This document shows positions 1 through 9,487 of a stretch of DNA of 64,000 nucleotides, one piece after another. Every line of letters starts with the position of its first letter. Within the stretch, counting starts at the first letter, position 1. This DNA is from Allobosea sp. CRIB-10. Its GTDB lineage: Bacteria; Pseudomonadota; Alphaproteobacteria; Rhizobiales; Beijerinckiaceae. The stretch is from NCBI RefSeq assembly GCF_900112185.1, contig NZ_FOKP01000007.1, positions 1 to 64,000 on the forward strand, read 5' to 3'. The notes under the pieces are model-generated. The model had not been told where the DNA came from. It worked only from the letters and a program-made list of their open reading frames with translations, and did not search any database. Both the position numbers and the translations under genes were made by a program.

Positions 1-2
1 CG

Positions 3-80
3 ACCCGCTACGACAAGCTCGCCAGGAACTATCTGGCCTCGCTCTGCCTCGCCGCTCTCGTCGCCTACTGGCTGCGTTGA
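3..80 (+). CDS. IS5-family transposase, C-terminal end (partial, cut by window edge)
   Basis: The first bases read in frame TRYDKLARNYLASLCLAALV, then AYWLR and a stop. This is the usual C-terminal end of IS5-family DDE transposases, which commonly close with a TRYDKLA-x-NFLA stretch. Only about 25 codons are inside the window, so it is not possible to say whether the element is intact. I could not identify its terminal inverted repeat in the bases just downstream. Confidence 0.75.
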   Translation, partial: TRYDKLARNYLASLCLAALVAYWLR

Positions 81-382
81 GTCTCGACCATAGCGAAACA
101 TGAACAGCCAGCGTTTTGCGCCGCTTGCGTCAATCCACAGATAGAGGCCGCTGCCATCGCTATGACGCCCCGGCGTAGTCAAGGTCGCCACCCCTCTCGC
201 CGAGAGCCTGTTGACCTCGCGTCCCACCGTCACCCCACCTCGGGGCTGTCATTTCATGGCACGGCACGACGAAGCAATACTTTCCACTTTTGTTCACGCA
301 GTGTACCCACCGCGTTCACGGCATGGCACGCCCTGGCAGTTCAATTACGCGGACTCCCTGTCTGCCACTTTTTCCGCTCTAA
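81..382. other. gene-free stretch between transposase end and integrase remnant
   Basis: About 300 bp with no credible coding frame. The right end of the IS5-type element should lie here, but no terminal repeat can be named without the left end. It is bounded by two mobile-DNA remnants. Confidence 0.4.
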
Positions 383-870
383 CTAGTTAATTTTGCTGAC
401 AAATACCTGATTCAATTGCCGAATTTTCCTGAAATCGATCGCGCTACTTTTCATGTCATGGCGGGCGCGATGAAGGGCCTCCATGGCGGCGTCAGCCATG
501 CGCTTTTGCTCCGCTGCCCTTGTGTGGGGCGCGATTTCCTTCTCGCTTTCGTGGTTACTGATCGCCTTGATCTGCTGGTTCGTGCAACCGGCTTCCGCCA
601 GCCTTCGGGAGGCCCCTTACGCAGGCCGTGCGGTGAGCAATCGGGCGGCCGGCCATCGCAAGGATCCCGCATCCAGTTGCCGGAACCCTTGTTCGTGAAT
701 GGCCGTCCGTACTCCGTGACGAGAAGGGTCATGTTCTCCCTCAGCGTCTGGCCGAGCACCGACCGCAATCTCAGATGCAGGGGAATGCCAGGTTCTGCGC
801 CGGTCTTCTGCTGCCGGATGTGCCCCCCGATCGGCCGCGTGGACCAGCTGAAGGGCGCCCAAATTCGGTG
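383..870 (-). pseudogene. tyrosine recombinase (phage-type integrase) remnant, frameshifted
   Basis: Read on the minus strand, one frame gives HIRQQKTGAEPGIPLH, then LLVTEYGRPFTNKGSGNW, then SPHGLRK. This is the box leading to the HGLRK motif of tyrosine recombinases. Just after HGLRK (about position 612) the reading must shift frame. The second frame continues RRLAEAGCTNQQIKAISNHE, then SEKEIA, then QKRMADAAMEALHRAR, and stops at 383-385. That is the normal C-terminal part of a site-specific integrase. The catalytic Tyr expected after SEKEIARY has become His (EIAPHTRAAEQ). A frameshift, the lost tyrosine and no visible N-terminus make this a dead gene. The upstream limit is approximate. Confidence 0.8.
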
Positions 871-1025
871 TCATGCATTCCGCGGTCGAAAGGCCCACCT
901 GCGGCTATCCTCAGGAGCGAGCCCGCAATCGCTCTTGGTGCCCTACAATGGATACAGCGGAGCTGACCGCAGGCATGCCGCCTGGCGCCGTGAGGCAGAC
1001 CGGCTCGGCCTCGCGGACCTGCTGA

Positions 1026-1844
1026 TCATATCAGGCTCGCGACACTCTGCGAGACGGAGGTTGCAGCGGCCACCACAAGGGGCGCAAAGCGTTCCGTTGC
1101 CTCTGCCGGCGAGTAGCGGGCGCTCGACACGCTGATATTGAAAGCGCAGACGGGTTGTGCCTTGGCGTCGAGAACCGCAGCTGCGATCGACAGGTCGCCC
1201 TGATAAAACTCTCCGAACGCGGTTGCATAACCCTGCGCTGCCGAAACCTCCAGCTTCCGCAGCAGCGCGTCCATCGTGCACGTCGTCGACGCCGTGTACG
1301 GCTTGAGCTCGCTCAGCTCCAGGATCGCCCGGGCTTCGTCCGAGGGAAGGCGGGAGAGCATCGCAATTCCCGGAGCGGTGCAGAATGCGGGCATCTTGGC
1401 GCCGACGACGAGATCGCTGGCAAGCACATGTCGGCTCAGGAATCGTGAAACAAAGGTGATTTCCGTTCTGTCTAGAACGGTTAGATTGACGGTCTCTTCG
1501 GTCTCGCGGCTTAGGTGAAGCAAATATGGCCTTGATCCTTCGATCAAAGAGCTCGACCGAATGTAATTATACCCGACATTCAATGTTTTTGATGTCAGCT
1601 CAAGGTGCTTTGTTTTCGGATTTTTCTTTAGATAGCCCAACTTTGTGAGCGTGTGCGCAAAGCGTTGTGCTGCGCTTTTGTCGAGTTCCGTCACATCCGC
1701 AATCTCCGCCAGACTCAGGCTTGGCCGTGCGGGGTTGAATGCCTCCAGGACCCTGAAGGCCTTGTCGACGGAACGCACCATCAGGGAGTCCGTGCGGTCG
1801 GCGCTGCCTGTCGCGCCCCGTCCGCGTCTCGATTGCTCCGCCAT
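1026..1844 (-). CDS. IclR-family transcriptional regulator
   Basis: The protein has 272 residues. A winged helix-turn-helix lies at about residues 23-90 (RSVDKAFRVLEAF, then SLAEIADVTELDKSAAQRF, then LTKLGYL). An IclR effector domain with a GAF-like fold follows at about 100-270 (FVSRFLSRHVLASDLVVGAK). It is divergent from the crotonase gene with 83 bp between starts, so it probably controls the crotonase, CoA-ligase, HyuAB and ABC-transporter genes. The ligand is unknown, but effectors of this family are usually small carboxylates. It is not the same protein as the IclR at 59698. Confidence 0.93.
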   Translation of the reverse strand: MAEQSRRGRGATGSADRTDSLMVRSVDKAFRVLEAFNPARPSLSLAEIADVTELDKSAAQRFAHTLTKLGYLKKNPKTKHLELTSKTLNVGYNYIRSSSLIEGSRPYLLHLSRETEETVNLTVLDRTEITFVSRFLSRHVLASDLVVGAKMPAFCTAPGIAMLSRLPSDEARAILELSELKPYTASTTCTMDALLRKLEVSAAQGYATAFGEFYQGDLSIAAAVLDAKAQPVCAFNISVSSARYSPAEATERFAPLVVAAATSVSQSVASLI

Positions 1845-1871
1845 GAAGCATTCCCCCCAGCTTGCCTCTGG

Positions 1872-1920
1872 TTGACACTATCAGAAAAATTACAATACAC
1901 TGTGTCATATTATAATGCAA
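1872..1920. promoter_or_regulatory. divergent promoter and candidate IclR operator
   Basis: The arms TGACAC (1873-1878) and GTGTCA (1902-1907) form an inverted repeat. Positions 1891-1908 read TACAATACACTGTGTCAT, which matches 14 of 18 bases of a segment upstream of the binding-protein gene (9426-9443). A perfect TATAAT lies at 1911-1916, only 11 bases before the crotonase ATG, so the transcript from it would have a very short leader. Assignment to the IclR protein is inference from position. Confidence 0.5.
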
Positions 1921-1927
1921 TACGAAA

Positions 1928-2704
1928 ATGGAAGCGCCTGTGGCTGTGGGAGTTGTTGAAGAGCTGCGGAATGGGGTCGCGTTGATCCGACTCGACAAGC
2001 CCGAGGTGCTCAATGCCTGGGACCGGCCGATGCGATCGCGCCTCCTCAATGCGTTGCGTAGTGCGGACGCCGACCCGCTGGTTCGCGCCATAGTCCTGAC
2101 AGGTACGGGGGAGCGTGCGTTCTGCGCTGGCCAGGACTTGCGCGAGGCCAAAGGCTTCGATGCCGAACTAGCCGAAAGCTGGATCCGGGAATGGGAGGCG
2201 CTCTATGACGCCATCCGTTCGCTCACAAAGCCGCTGGTGGTTGCGCTCAACGGGCTGGCGGCCGGCTCGGCCTTCCAGGTGGCTCTGCTGGCAGATTTCA
2301 GAATCGGTCATGCCGGCGTCCGCATGGGGCAGCCCGAGATCAACTCCGGCATCGCGAGCATCACAGGCCCCTGGATCATGCGCGAAATCCTCGGCGTCGC
2401 GCGCACCGTCGATCTCACGCTGTCCGGTCGCATGATGGATGCGGAGGAGTGCTTCCGTATCGGCATCATCAATCGATTGGTCCCGCGCGAGCAGGTGCTG
2501 GGCGAGGCGCTGGCGCTGGCACACGAGCTGGGCGCGAAGGCGCCGCTCGCCATGAGGCTCGACAAGCAGTGGCTGCGGGAGATGACGGAGCCAGGCTTTC
2601 GCACCTGCATAGCGGCCGCCATTCGTGCCCACCGCGAATCCTATGCCTCGGGCGAACCAGCGCGGAAGATCGACAGCTTCCTGAACCGCGAGGCGCGGCA
2701 GTGA
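1928..2704 (+). CDS. enoyl-CoA hydratase/isomerase (crotonase) family protein
   Basis: The protein has 258 residues, normal for the family. It shows AFCAGQDL (64-71) and NGLAAGSAF (108-116), which build the CoA and oxyanion pocket. It keeps the second catalytic glutamate (QPEI, Glu137), but the position of the first (GCEL in classic hydratases) is Gln117. The exact reaction is therefore uncertain. It could be an isomerase, a hydrolase or a modified hydratase. The ATG has no clear ribosome site; a GTG at 1940 preceded by GGAAG is an alternative start. It overlaps the CoA-ligase gene by GTGA. Confidence 0.88.
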   Translation: MEAPVAVGVVEELRNGVALIRLDKPEVLNAWDRPMRSRLLNALRSADADPLVRAIVLTGTGERAFCAGQDLREAKGFDAELAESWIREWEALYDAIRSLTKPLVVALNGLAAGSAFQVALLADFRIGHAGVRMGQPEINSGIASITGPWIMREILGVARTVDLTLSGRMMDAEECFRIGIINRLVPREQVLGEALALAHELGAKAPLAMRLDKQWLREMTEPGFRTCIAAAIRAHRESYASGEPARKIDSFLNREARQ

Positions 2705-4320
2705 CCGCGCCGTTGCCTCCAGCGCCTCCTGCCTGTCAGGACACTCCGATGGGGCGCGCTCCGGAGGGCTTTGTCGACCTTCTGCGCTTGTGTGCGGCAG
2801 CGACGCCGGAGCGCGTCTTTGCCCGTTTCGATGGCAAGTCCCTGACTTTTCGTGAGCTCGATCGCCAGTCGGATGCCTGTGCCGCGAGTTTGCGGCGGCG
2901 CGGCATCGGGCCGGGGGACCGCGTCGCCGTTATGATGCGCAACTCGCTCGCCGTGCTGCCCTTGTTGTTCGGCTTGGCGAAGGCCGGTGCGGTCTGGGTT
3001 CCGCTGAACCCTCGCCAACGCGGTGAGGGTCTCGACGATCTCCTGGAGAACAGCGAGCCTCGTCTCGTCTTTGCCGATGCCGATCTACTCCCGGCGCTGG
3101 CCGCGAGCCGGTTTGCACCTGGCCGGGCTGCCGTCGTGTCGAGCACGCCGGTCGAAGGCGTCGCTCTGCTCGCTGAGATGCTCTGCGGCGAGGAGGGCTT
3201 CACAGAGGCGGCGCCCGATCCGCTTTCGCCTTTCGCGCTGATGTATACCTCCGGGACCACTGGTCGGCCAAAGGGCGTGCCGGTTTCGCATTCCATGCTG
3301 CGGATTGCGGGCGAGGCTGCGGCAATCGTCTCGGCGATCCGCGCCGGCGACGTCCTGTTCGTTTGGGAGCCCCTGTTCCATATCGGCGGCACCCAGCTTC
3401 TGGTGCTGCCGCTGATGCACGACGTCAGGCTCGCCATGGTGGCGAGGTTCAGCGCGTCCCGCTTTTGGGACGATGTGCACAGCGAGGAGGCGACGCACAT
3501 CCACTATCTGGGCGGCATTCTGCAGATGCTGCTCAAGCAGCCCGCGCGGGCGGACGACCGCTCGCATGGGGTCCGCATCGCCTGGGGCGGCGGCTGCCCA
3601 CCCGACACCTGGACCAGTTTCAGCCAACGCTTCGGCGTCGAGATCCACGAATGCTACGGCATGACGGAGACGTCGAGCATCACGACCTGCAATCTCGACG
3701 GGCCGGTCGGCTCCGTCGGTAGGCCGCTGCCATGGTTCGATGTCGTTCTGCTCGATGAGGGCGGCCGTCCGGTGGAGCAGGGGCAGCGCGGCACCATCGC
3801 CGTGCGTTCCAAGCGTCCCGGGGCGCTCTTCGCCGGCTATCTCGGAAATGAGGAGGCCACTGCGGTAGCGTTCCGAGATGGCCTTTTCCATACCGGCGAT
3901 ATCGGCCGCTGGGATGAGGCCGGAAATCTGCATTTCCTCGGACGCAGCAGCGACAGTGTCCGTTCCCGTGGCGAGAACATCTCTGCTTGGGAGGTGGAGC
4001 GCGTCGTCGCACGTCATCCGGCTATCGAGGATTGCGCGATGATCGGCGTGCCGAGCGAGCTTGGCGAACAGGACGTCAAACTCTTCGTCAAACCCAAACC
4101 GGGCTGCGTGGTCGATCCCGCCGCCCTTTCCGATTGGCTCGAAGAGCGCCTCGCGCCCTACCAGATCCCGCGTTTCATCGCGCAGGTCGACGACTTCGAG
4201 CGTACCCCGAGCGAGCGCATCATGAAGCACAAATTGTCGAAGGCCACCACGGATTGCTGGAAGCGCGACACGCGCTCGCAGGAGCGCCACCCCGCCGCGG
4301 CCACGGCGGAGTCACGGTGA
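2701..4320 (+). CDS. class I adenylate-forming acyl-CoA ligase
   Basis: The protein has 539 residues from the GTG at 2701, which shares GTGA with the crotonase stop. An in-frame ATG at 2749 is the other choice. It should activate a carboxylate with ATP and load it on CoA. It shows the phosphate loop MYTSGTTGRPKG (about 181-192), ECYGMTETSS (about 317-326), HTGDIGRWDE (about 396) and the hinge SDSVRSRGENISAWEVE. The catalytic lysine is near residue 508 (IMKHKLSK). The GENISAWEVE hinge resembles CaiC-type carnitine/crotonobetaine ligases, but the substrate cannot be read from sequence. Its CoA product would be a natural substrate for the preceding crotonase. Confidence 0.9.
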   Translation: MTAPLPPAPPACQDTPMGRAPEGFVDLLRLCAAATPERVFARFDGKSLTFRELDRQSDACAASLRRRGIGPGDRVAVMMRNSLAVLPLLFGLAKAGAVWVPLNPRQRGEGLDDLLENSEPRLVFADADLLPALAASRFAPGRAAVVSSTPVEGVALLAEMLCGEEGFTEAAPDPLSPFALMYTSGTTGRPKGVPVSHSMLRIAGEAAAIVSAIRAGDVLFVWEPLFHIGGTQLLVLPLMHDVRLAMVARFSASRFWDDVHSEEATHIHYLGGILQMLLKQPARADDRSHGVRIAWGGGCPPDTWTSFSQRFGVEIHECYGMTETSSITTCNLDGPVGSVGRPLPWFDVVLLDEGGRPVEQGQRGTIAVRSKRPGALFAGYLGNEEATAVAFRDGLFHTGDIGRWDEAGNLHFLGRSSDSVRSRGENISAWEVERVVARHPAIEDCAMIGVPSELGEQDVKLFVKPKPGCVVDPAALSDWLEERLAPYQIPRFIAQVDDFERTPSERIMKHKLSKATTDCWKRDTRSQERHPAAATAESR

Positions 4321-7300
4321 TGGTGCAGCCTTCTACTCTCACCATCCGCATCGGCGTCGACATCGGCGGCACTTTCACCGATCTCGTCGGCGTTCGCTCG
4401 GACGGCAGGCTTTACGTCGAAAAGGTGTTGTCCTCAGTCGACGATTACAGCCGCTCGATAGCGAAGGGCATCGAGATCATTCTGCGCCGCGCCAAGCTGG
4501 AGGCCGGCGCGGTGACGGAGATCGTCCACGCAACAACCGTGGCTACCAACGCGATCCTCGAGGCTCGCGGCGCCAAGACCGGCCTCATCACCACGGCTGG
4601 CTTCCGCGACGTCCTGGACATGCGCCGACATCGACGGCCTGACATGTATAACCTGGATTGGGTCAAGCCACCCATCCTCGTCGAACGCCATCTGCGTCGC
4701 GAGGTGGGCGAGCGCATCGACGCGCATGGCGACATCATCCGGCCTCTTGATGAGAGTTCGGTTCACGTGGCCATCGACCGGCTTCTTGCAGAGCAGGTCG
4801 AGTCCTTCGCTGTCTGCCTGATCAACGCATTCGCCAATCCCGTGCACGAGCAGCATATCGGCCGGATCCTGCGCGAACGCCTGCCCGGCGCCTCGATCTC
4901 TCTGTCCTCGGACGTCCTGCCGGAGGTGAAGGAGTACGAGCGCACGAGCACGACCTGCGTCAACGCCTATGTCCGGCCGGTGATGCAGCTCTACTTGACC
5001 AGCCTCCAAGGACGCCTGGCTGAGATGGGGATCTCGGCACCGCTGCTGACGATGCAGTCGAATGGCGGCATCATCAGTGCCGGGATCGCCTCGGAACGCC
5101 CGGTCAACATCATCGAATCCGGTCCGGCAGCCGGAGTGATCGGCGGCGTCGCGACGGCAGCGCAAGCCGGCGAGTTCAAGGCCATCACCTTCGACATGGG
5201 TGGGACCACCGCCAAGGCCGCATTGATCGAAGGCGGCGAAGCGACACGGATTGGGAGCCTCGAAGTCGGCGCCGGCATCTCAAGCTTCAGCCGCTTGACC
5301 ACCGGTGGCGGCTATACGATCGGCACCCCGTCGATCGACGTTGCGGAGGTCGGCGTGGGCGGCGGCAGTATCGCTTGGCTCGACGAGGGTCGTTCGATCC
5401 GGGTTGGACCACGCAGCGCCGGCTCCACCCCCGGCCCGGTCTGTTACGGGCAAGGCGGGACCGAGCCCACGGTCACCGATGCCAATCTCGTGCTCGGCCA
5501 TCTCAACCAGACGCATCTCGTCGGCGGGACCCTTCCGGTGGATGTCGCAGCCGCACGGCGGGCGATCGCTCGGGTGATCGCCGAGCCACTCGGTATCAGC
5601 GTCGAGGATGCCGCCTATGGCATCATTGCGGTTGCAAATGCGGGGATGATCAGGGTCATCCGCGCGATCTCCTCGGAACGCGGCCAGGATCCGCGCGATG
5701 CAGCCTTGATCTGCTTCGGCGGCAACGGCCCCGTCCATGCCGTCGAGCTCGGACGTCAACTCGGCATGCGCAAAGTCGTGGTGGCTCTGACTCCAGGCGT
5801 GTTCAGCGCCTATGGCTTGCTGCACACGCCGATCGAGCACAGCTATTCGAGGTCGACCTACTGCGCGCTCGACGACGCCAACCGGCCTGGCATCGAAGCA
5901 GCGTTGGCCGAACTCGTCGCCATGGCCGGCCGCGACATGCAAGAGGCGGGCTACGGCAGCGTCGACGTCGCCTACCGTGTCGAAGGCGACCTGCAATATC
6001 GCGGTCAGGGCTCGACGATCGGCACGCGCATCGCTGAAGGTGCCGCGACGCTGGACGGGCTCGATGCGGCGCTTGCGCGCTTTCATGATGAGCATCAGCG
6101 CATGTTCGGATACTGCATGCGTTCAGAGACGGTCGAGCTCGTGACGCTGCGCCTTTCCGCACGCATCCTGCAGGACAAGGATGCCGTGCCCGGCGGCTAT
6201 CGGCTCGATCGCCCTCACCGGGTTTCCGAAGGCGAGCGGCGTCGCATCTATTGCGGTCCCCATATCGGCCATCTCGACGCGGACGTGACGACGCGCGAAG
6301 GCGTCGGCAATACGCCGCTGCAGGGGCCGGTGATCGTGGAGCAATACGACACCACGATCGTCGTGCCTCCGGGCTCGTCGATCTCGCGCGGTGACGACAA
6401 CACGCTGACCATCGACATTTCCACGCAAGCGGACGGATCCTTCGGGGATGAGCGCTTTGACGGCGTTACGCGTGAGCTGGTGCGTCACGGCCTCGAAACT
6501 CTCGCCGACGAAATGGCTCTGACGCTGATCCGCACCTGCCGTTCGCATCACGTCAAGCATACCGGAGATTTCTCGACGGCACTCGCCGACGCCGAGGGGC
6601 GGCTGCTCGCACAGGGGATGACGATCCCGCTCCATCTGGGAGCGATGCCCGATGTGATCGAGGCGGTGATCGCCCGCTATGACGGCGATATCCACGAGGG
6701 CGACGTCTTCGTCATGAACGATCCGTTCGGCGGAGGCATGCACCTGCCGGACATCTTTCTGGTGAAGCCGGTATTCGCCGAGGGGCAGCATGTCGCCTTC
6801 ACGGCCGCTATCGTCCATCACCTCGATATCGGCGGCAACACGGCAGGCGGAAATTCCCCGCTGAACACCGAGACATTTGCAGAAGGGCTGCGCATCCCTG
6901 TCCTCAAACTGTACCGGAAAGGGCAGGCCGATCCCTCGATCCTGCCCATCCTGCTCGCGAATGTTCGCGTCCCCGACAAGGTGCGCGGTGATATCGATGC
7001 CCAGCTCTCCGCCTGCGAGCGCGGCGCCCGGGACTATGCCGCCTTGGCCGCCCGCTACGGCGTCGCCAACCTCAAACGCTACGAGAACCAGCTTCTCAGC
7101 GCTTCCGAGGCGATCGCACGAGACACGATCCGTGCGATCCCGGATGGAAGCTACGCGTTCGAGGACTTCCTGGACGACGACGGAATAACAGATGATCCGA
7201 TCCGCATAGCGGTGAAGATCACAATCAAGGACGACGAAGCCCTCGTGGACTGCACGGGTAGCGCACCGCAAGTGGCTGGCGCGCTCAATGCCACGCTTTC

Positions 7301-8294
7301 AGCCACGAAGAGCACGGCCTATCTGGCCTTCCGCTGCCTGATGCCGCCCCATGCGGCGACGAACTCGGGCTATATGCGGCCCATCACCGTCATCGCGCCG
7401 GAAGGCACCGTGCTCAATGGCCGCAGCCCGGCGGCCGGCGCGGCCCGCGCCATCACCACCTACCGGCTGATGGACGCGTTGTTCGGTGCACTGGGCAAGG
7501 CGCTGCCCGGCCGCATCATGGCGGCGGGCGATGGCGGTTCGCTCCTTCATACCTTCTCCGGTCATACTTCGACCGGTAAGCCATTCATCTTCGTCGACAT
7601 GCTGCGGGGGTCGTGGGGAGCCCGGCCCTCTGCCGACGGGCTCGACGGCACGTCCCTCGCTCTCGCCAACGCCTCGGCGGTCCCCGCCGAAGTGGTCGAT
7701 CTTGAAGGGATCGTCCGGCTCGAGCACTGGAGCTACGTCCCGGACTCTTGTGGCGCCGGGCGGTTCCGCGGGGGGATGGCCGTGATGCGCGAGTATCGCT
7801 TCCTCGCCGATGCGGGAAAGCTGCAATATCGCTCCGAACGCCGAAAATTCCTGCCCTATGGTGTCGCTGGCGGCGGACAGGGCACGCCCTCCTTCGTCTT
7901 GCTCGACCCCTATGGCGAGCCTCAGATCCTGCCGGGAAAGGGTGAGATCAGCCTGCGCAAGGGCATGGTGATCCGGGTTTGCCAATCCGGTGGCGGCGGC
8001 TACGGCTCGCCGCTCGACAGAGCGCCCGAATCTGTGGGGCGCGATGTGCGCGACGAGCTGGTCGGAATCGAGGCCGCCAGGGAAATCTACGGCGTCGTCC
8101 TCACCTCGCCGTCGGGAGCGATCGACGCGGACGCGACAGCCGCCCTGCGCGCCCGGAAAAGGGCGGCTTCAAGCGAGGCCGGCGAAGCAGGCGTCGTCCC
8201 AGCGAGCGACGTCGATCTCGGTGAAATCGTCGAGAAGGCCGGCAGGTTGATGGAGCGCTCCGTTCCCGTTCTCCTCAGGAAGGTCCACGGATGA
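4320..8294 (+). CDS. fused HyuA-HyuB amidohydrolase (hydantoinase/5-oxoprolinase family)
   Basis: The protein has 1324 residues, starting at the ATG that overlaps the ligase stop (ATGA-type joint, 4318-4322). The N-terminal half is HyuA with actin-like ATPase motifs: GVDIGGTFTDL (12-22), ESGPAAGVIGG, TFDMGGTTAKAAL and CFGGNGPVHAVELGR. From about residue 713 the HyuB half begins, with RTCRSHHVKHTGDFS and the metal-region motif NDPFGGGMHLPDI. The fused order matches eukaryotic-type 5-oxoprolinases. The family opens cyclic amides (5-oxoproline, hydantoins) or carboxylates ketones, using ATP. Its place between a CoA ligase and an ABC importer suggests it opens a ring of the imported compound. Confidence 0.92.
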   Translation: MVQPSTLTIRIGVDIGGTFTDLVGVRSDGRLYVEKVLSSVDDYSRSIAKGIEIILRRAKLEAGAVTEIVHATTVATNAILEARGAKTGLITTAGFRDVLDMRRHRRPDMYNLDWVKPPILVERHLRREVGERIDAHGDIIRPLDESSVHVAIDRLLAEQVESFAVCLINAFANPVHEQHIGRILRERLPGASISLSSDVLPEVKEYERTSTTCVNAYVRPVMQLYLTSLQGRLAEMGISAPLLTMQSNGGIISAGIASERPVNIIESGPAAGVIGGVATAAQAGEFKAITFDMGGTTAKAALIEGGEATRIGSLEVGAGISSFSRLTTGGGYTIGTPSIDVAEVGVGGGSIAWLDEGRSIRVGPRSAGSTPGPVCYGQGGTEPTVTDANLVLGHLNQTHLVGGTLPVDVAAARRAIARVIAEPLGISVEDAAYGIIAVANAGMIRVIRAISSERGQDPRDAALICFGGNGPVHAVELGRQLGMRKVVVALTPGVFSAYGLLHTPIEHSYSRSTYCALDDANRPGIEAALAELVAMAGRDMQEAGYGSVDVAYRVEGDLQYRGQGSTIGTRIAEGAATLDGLDAALARFHDEHQRMFGYCMRSETVELVTLRLSARILQDKDAVPGGYRLDRPHRVSEGERRRIYCGPHIGHLDADVTTREGVGNTPLQGPVIVEQYDTTIVVPPGSSISRGDDNTLTIDISTQADGSFGDERFDGVTRELVRHGLETLADEMALTLIRTCRSHHVKHTGDFSTALADAEGRLLAQGMTIPLHLGAMPDVIEAVIARYDGDIHEGDVFVMNDPFGGGMHLPDIFLVKPVFAEGQHVAFTAAIVHHLDIGGNTAGGNSPLNTETFAEGLRIPVLKLYRKGQADPSILPILLANVRVPDKVRGDIDAQLSACERGARDYAALAARYGVANLKRYENQLLSASEAIARDTIRAIPDGSYAFEDFLDDDGITDDPIRIAVKITIKDDEALVDCTGSAPQVAGALNATLSATKSTAYLAFRCLMPPHAATNSGYMRPITVIAPEGTVLNGRSPAAGAARAITTYRLMDALFGALGKALPGRIMAAGDGGSLLHTFSGHTSTGKPFIFVDMLRGSWGARPSADGLDGTSLALANASAVPAEVVDLEGIVRLEHWSYVPDSCGAGRFRGGMAVMREYRFLADAGKLQYRSERRKFLPYGVAGGGQGTPSFVLLDPYGEPQILPGKGEISLRKGMVIRVCQSGGGGYGSPLDRAPESVGRDVRDELVGIEAAREIYGVVLTSPSGAIDADATAALRARKRAASSEAGEAGVVPASDVDLGEIVEKAGRLMERSVPVLLRKVHG

Positions 8295-9388
8295 CGCGCG
8301 AAAAAGTCGAAGCGACGCTCGGCGCCAGCGTCCAAATTCGAAACCTCAAACTGATCTACGGAGACTTCACGGCTGTCGACGATGTCTCCCTCGACATCGC
8401 GCCCGGCGAGTTCCTCACGATGCTCGGTCCGAGCGGCTCGGGCAAGACAACGACAATGATGGCAATAGCCGGGTTCGCGCAGGGCTATTCGGGTTCGATC
8501 GCGATTGGTGGCCGCCGGGTCGATGAGTTGCCGCCGCACCGACGCAATATCGGCGTGGTCTTTCAGCATTTGGCGCTGTTCCCGCACATGACCGTCGCCG
8601 ACAACATCGCCTTTCCCCTGGTCATGCGTGGGGTTTCGAAGGGAGAGATCGCGGGACGCGTCCGGCAGGCTCTCGACCTTGTGCAGCTCAAGCAGCTTGG
8701 AGACCGGCTTCCTGCGCAGCTGAGCGGGGGCCAGCAGCAGCGCGTGGCGATCGCCCGTGCGCTCGTGTTCTCGCCGCCGCTATTGCTTCTGGACGAACCG
8801 CTTGGCGCGCTCGACCGCAAGCTGCGCGATACGCTCCAGCTCGAGTTGAAGGAGCTTCACCGTAAGCTCGGCATAACGATCGTTCTGGTTACGCATGATC
8901 AGGTCGAGGCGATCTTGTTGTCGGATCGGGTCGCCGTAATGAACGATGGGCGGATCGCGCAGATCGCGACCCCAACCGATCTCTATTTCTCGCCCGTCAA
9001 TCGGTTCGTCGCCGATTTCGTGGGAGAGTCCGTCTGCTTTCCGGCCACTGTCCGCACCGTCGATGGTGACCGTTGCGGCGTCGAGGCTTTGGGCGGGCAA
9101 CGCTTTCAAGCCCGTCACCTCCACGGCCCCAGGCCGGGCGAGACTGTCGAGATCATGCTCCGCCCCGAGCATGTCCGTCTCGACGAGCAAAGGGGCATGG
9201 AAAACGCGATCGAGGGAACGGTCATCGACAGCATCTTTCTCGGCGATCACAGCAGGGTGCGGGTCGCAGTCTCCAGCGCCGATACCATTTCAGCCGTGGT
9301 CGACAATCGCGGCACGTCTCGCGGCTCAGGCGAGCGCGTTCGGGTCGGCTGGGCCGCGGCCGATGCGTTGGTTCTGCCTCCGAACTGA
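8291..9388 (+). CDS. polyamine-type ABC transporter ATP-binding protein (PotA-like)
   Basis: The protein has 365 residues, with ATGA overlap to HyuAB. It shows Walker A GPSGSGKTT (about 46-54), signature LSGGQQQRVAIARAL (about 144), Walker B LLLLDEPLGALD and the switch VLVTHDQVEA. A C-terminal TOBE domain (about 280-365) is typical of the PotA/FbpC/UgpC group. It energises the double permease encoded at 10646. The order ATPase, binding protein, permease is unusual but all three are adjacent and co-directional. Confidence 0.93.
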   Translation: MTREKVEATLGASVQIRNLKLIYGDFTAVDDVSLDIAPGEFLTMLGPSGSGKTTTMMAIAGFAQGYSGSIAIGGRRVDELPPHRRNIGVVFQHLALFPHMTVADNIAFPLVMRGVSKGEIAGRVRQALDLVQLKQLGDRLPAQLSGGQQQRVAIARALVFSPPLLLLDEPLGALDRKLRDTLQLELKELHRKLGITIVLVTHDQVEAILLSDRVAVMNDGRIAQIATPTDLYFSPVNRFVADFVGESVCFPATVRTVDGDRCGVEALGGQRFQARHLHGPRPGETVEIMLRPEHVRLDEQRGMENAIEGTVIDSIFLGDHSRVRVAVSSADTISAVVDNRGTSRGSGERVRVGWAAADALVLPPN

Positions 9389-9400
9389 TCTAGAGTGTAT

Positions 9401-9443
9401 CGCATTTCGATACGATCACACTTATTGCAATAGATTGTGTCAC
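9401..9443. promoter_or_regulatory. internal regulatory region before the binding-protein gene
   Basis: This 99-bp gap is AT-rich compared with the flanking genes. GTATCG and CGATAC arms enclose CATTT (around 9398-9413). Positions 9426-9443 read TGCAATAGATTGTGTCAC, which resembles 1891-1908 upstream of the crotonase at 14 of 18 positions. It probably carries a second binding site of the cluster's IclR and a promoter of its own for the binding protein. Confidence 0.45.
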
Positions 9444-9487
9444 GGCATAGCCTTAGGCGATCAAAACAAACATGGGAGGGGACACTC

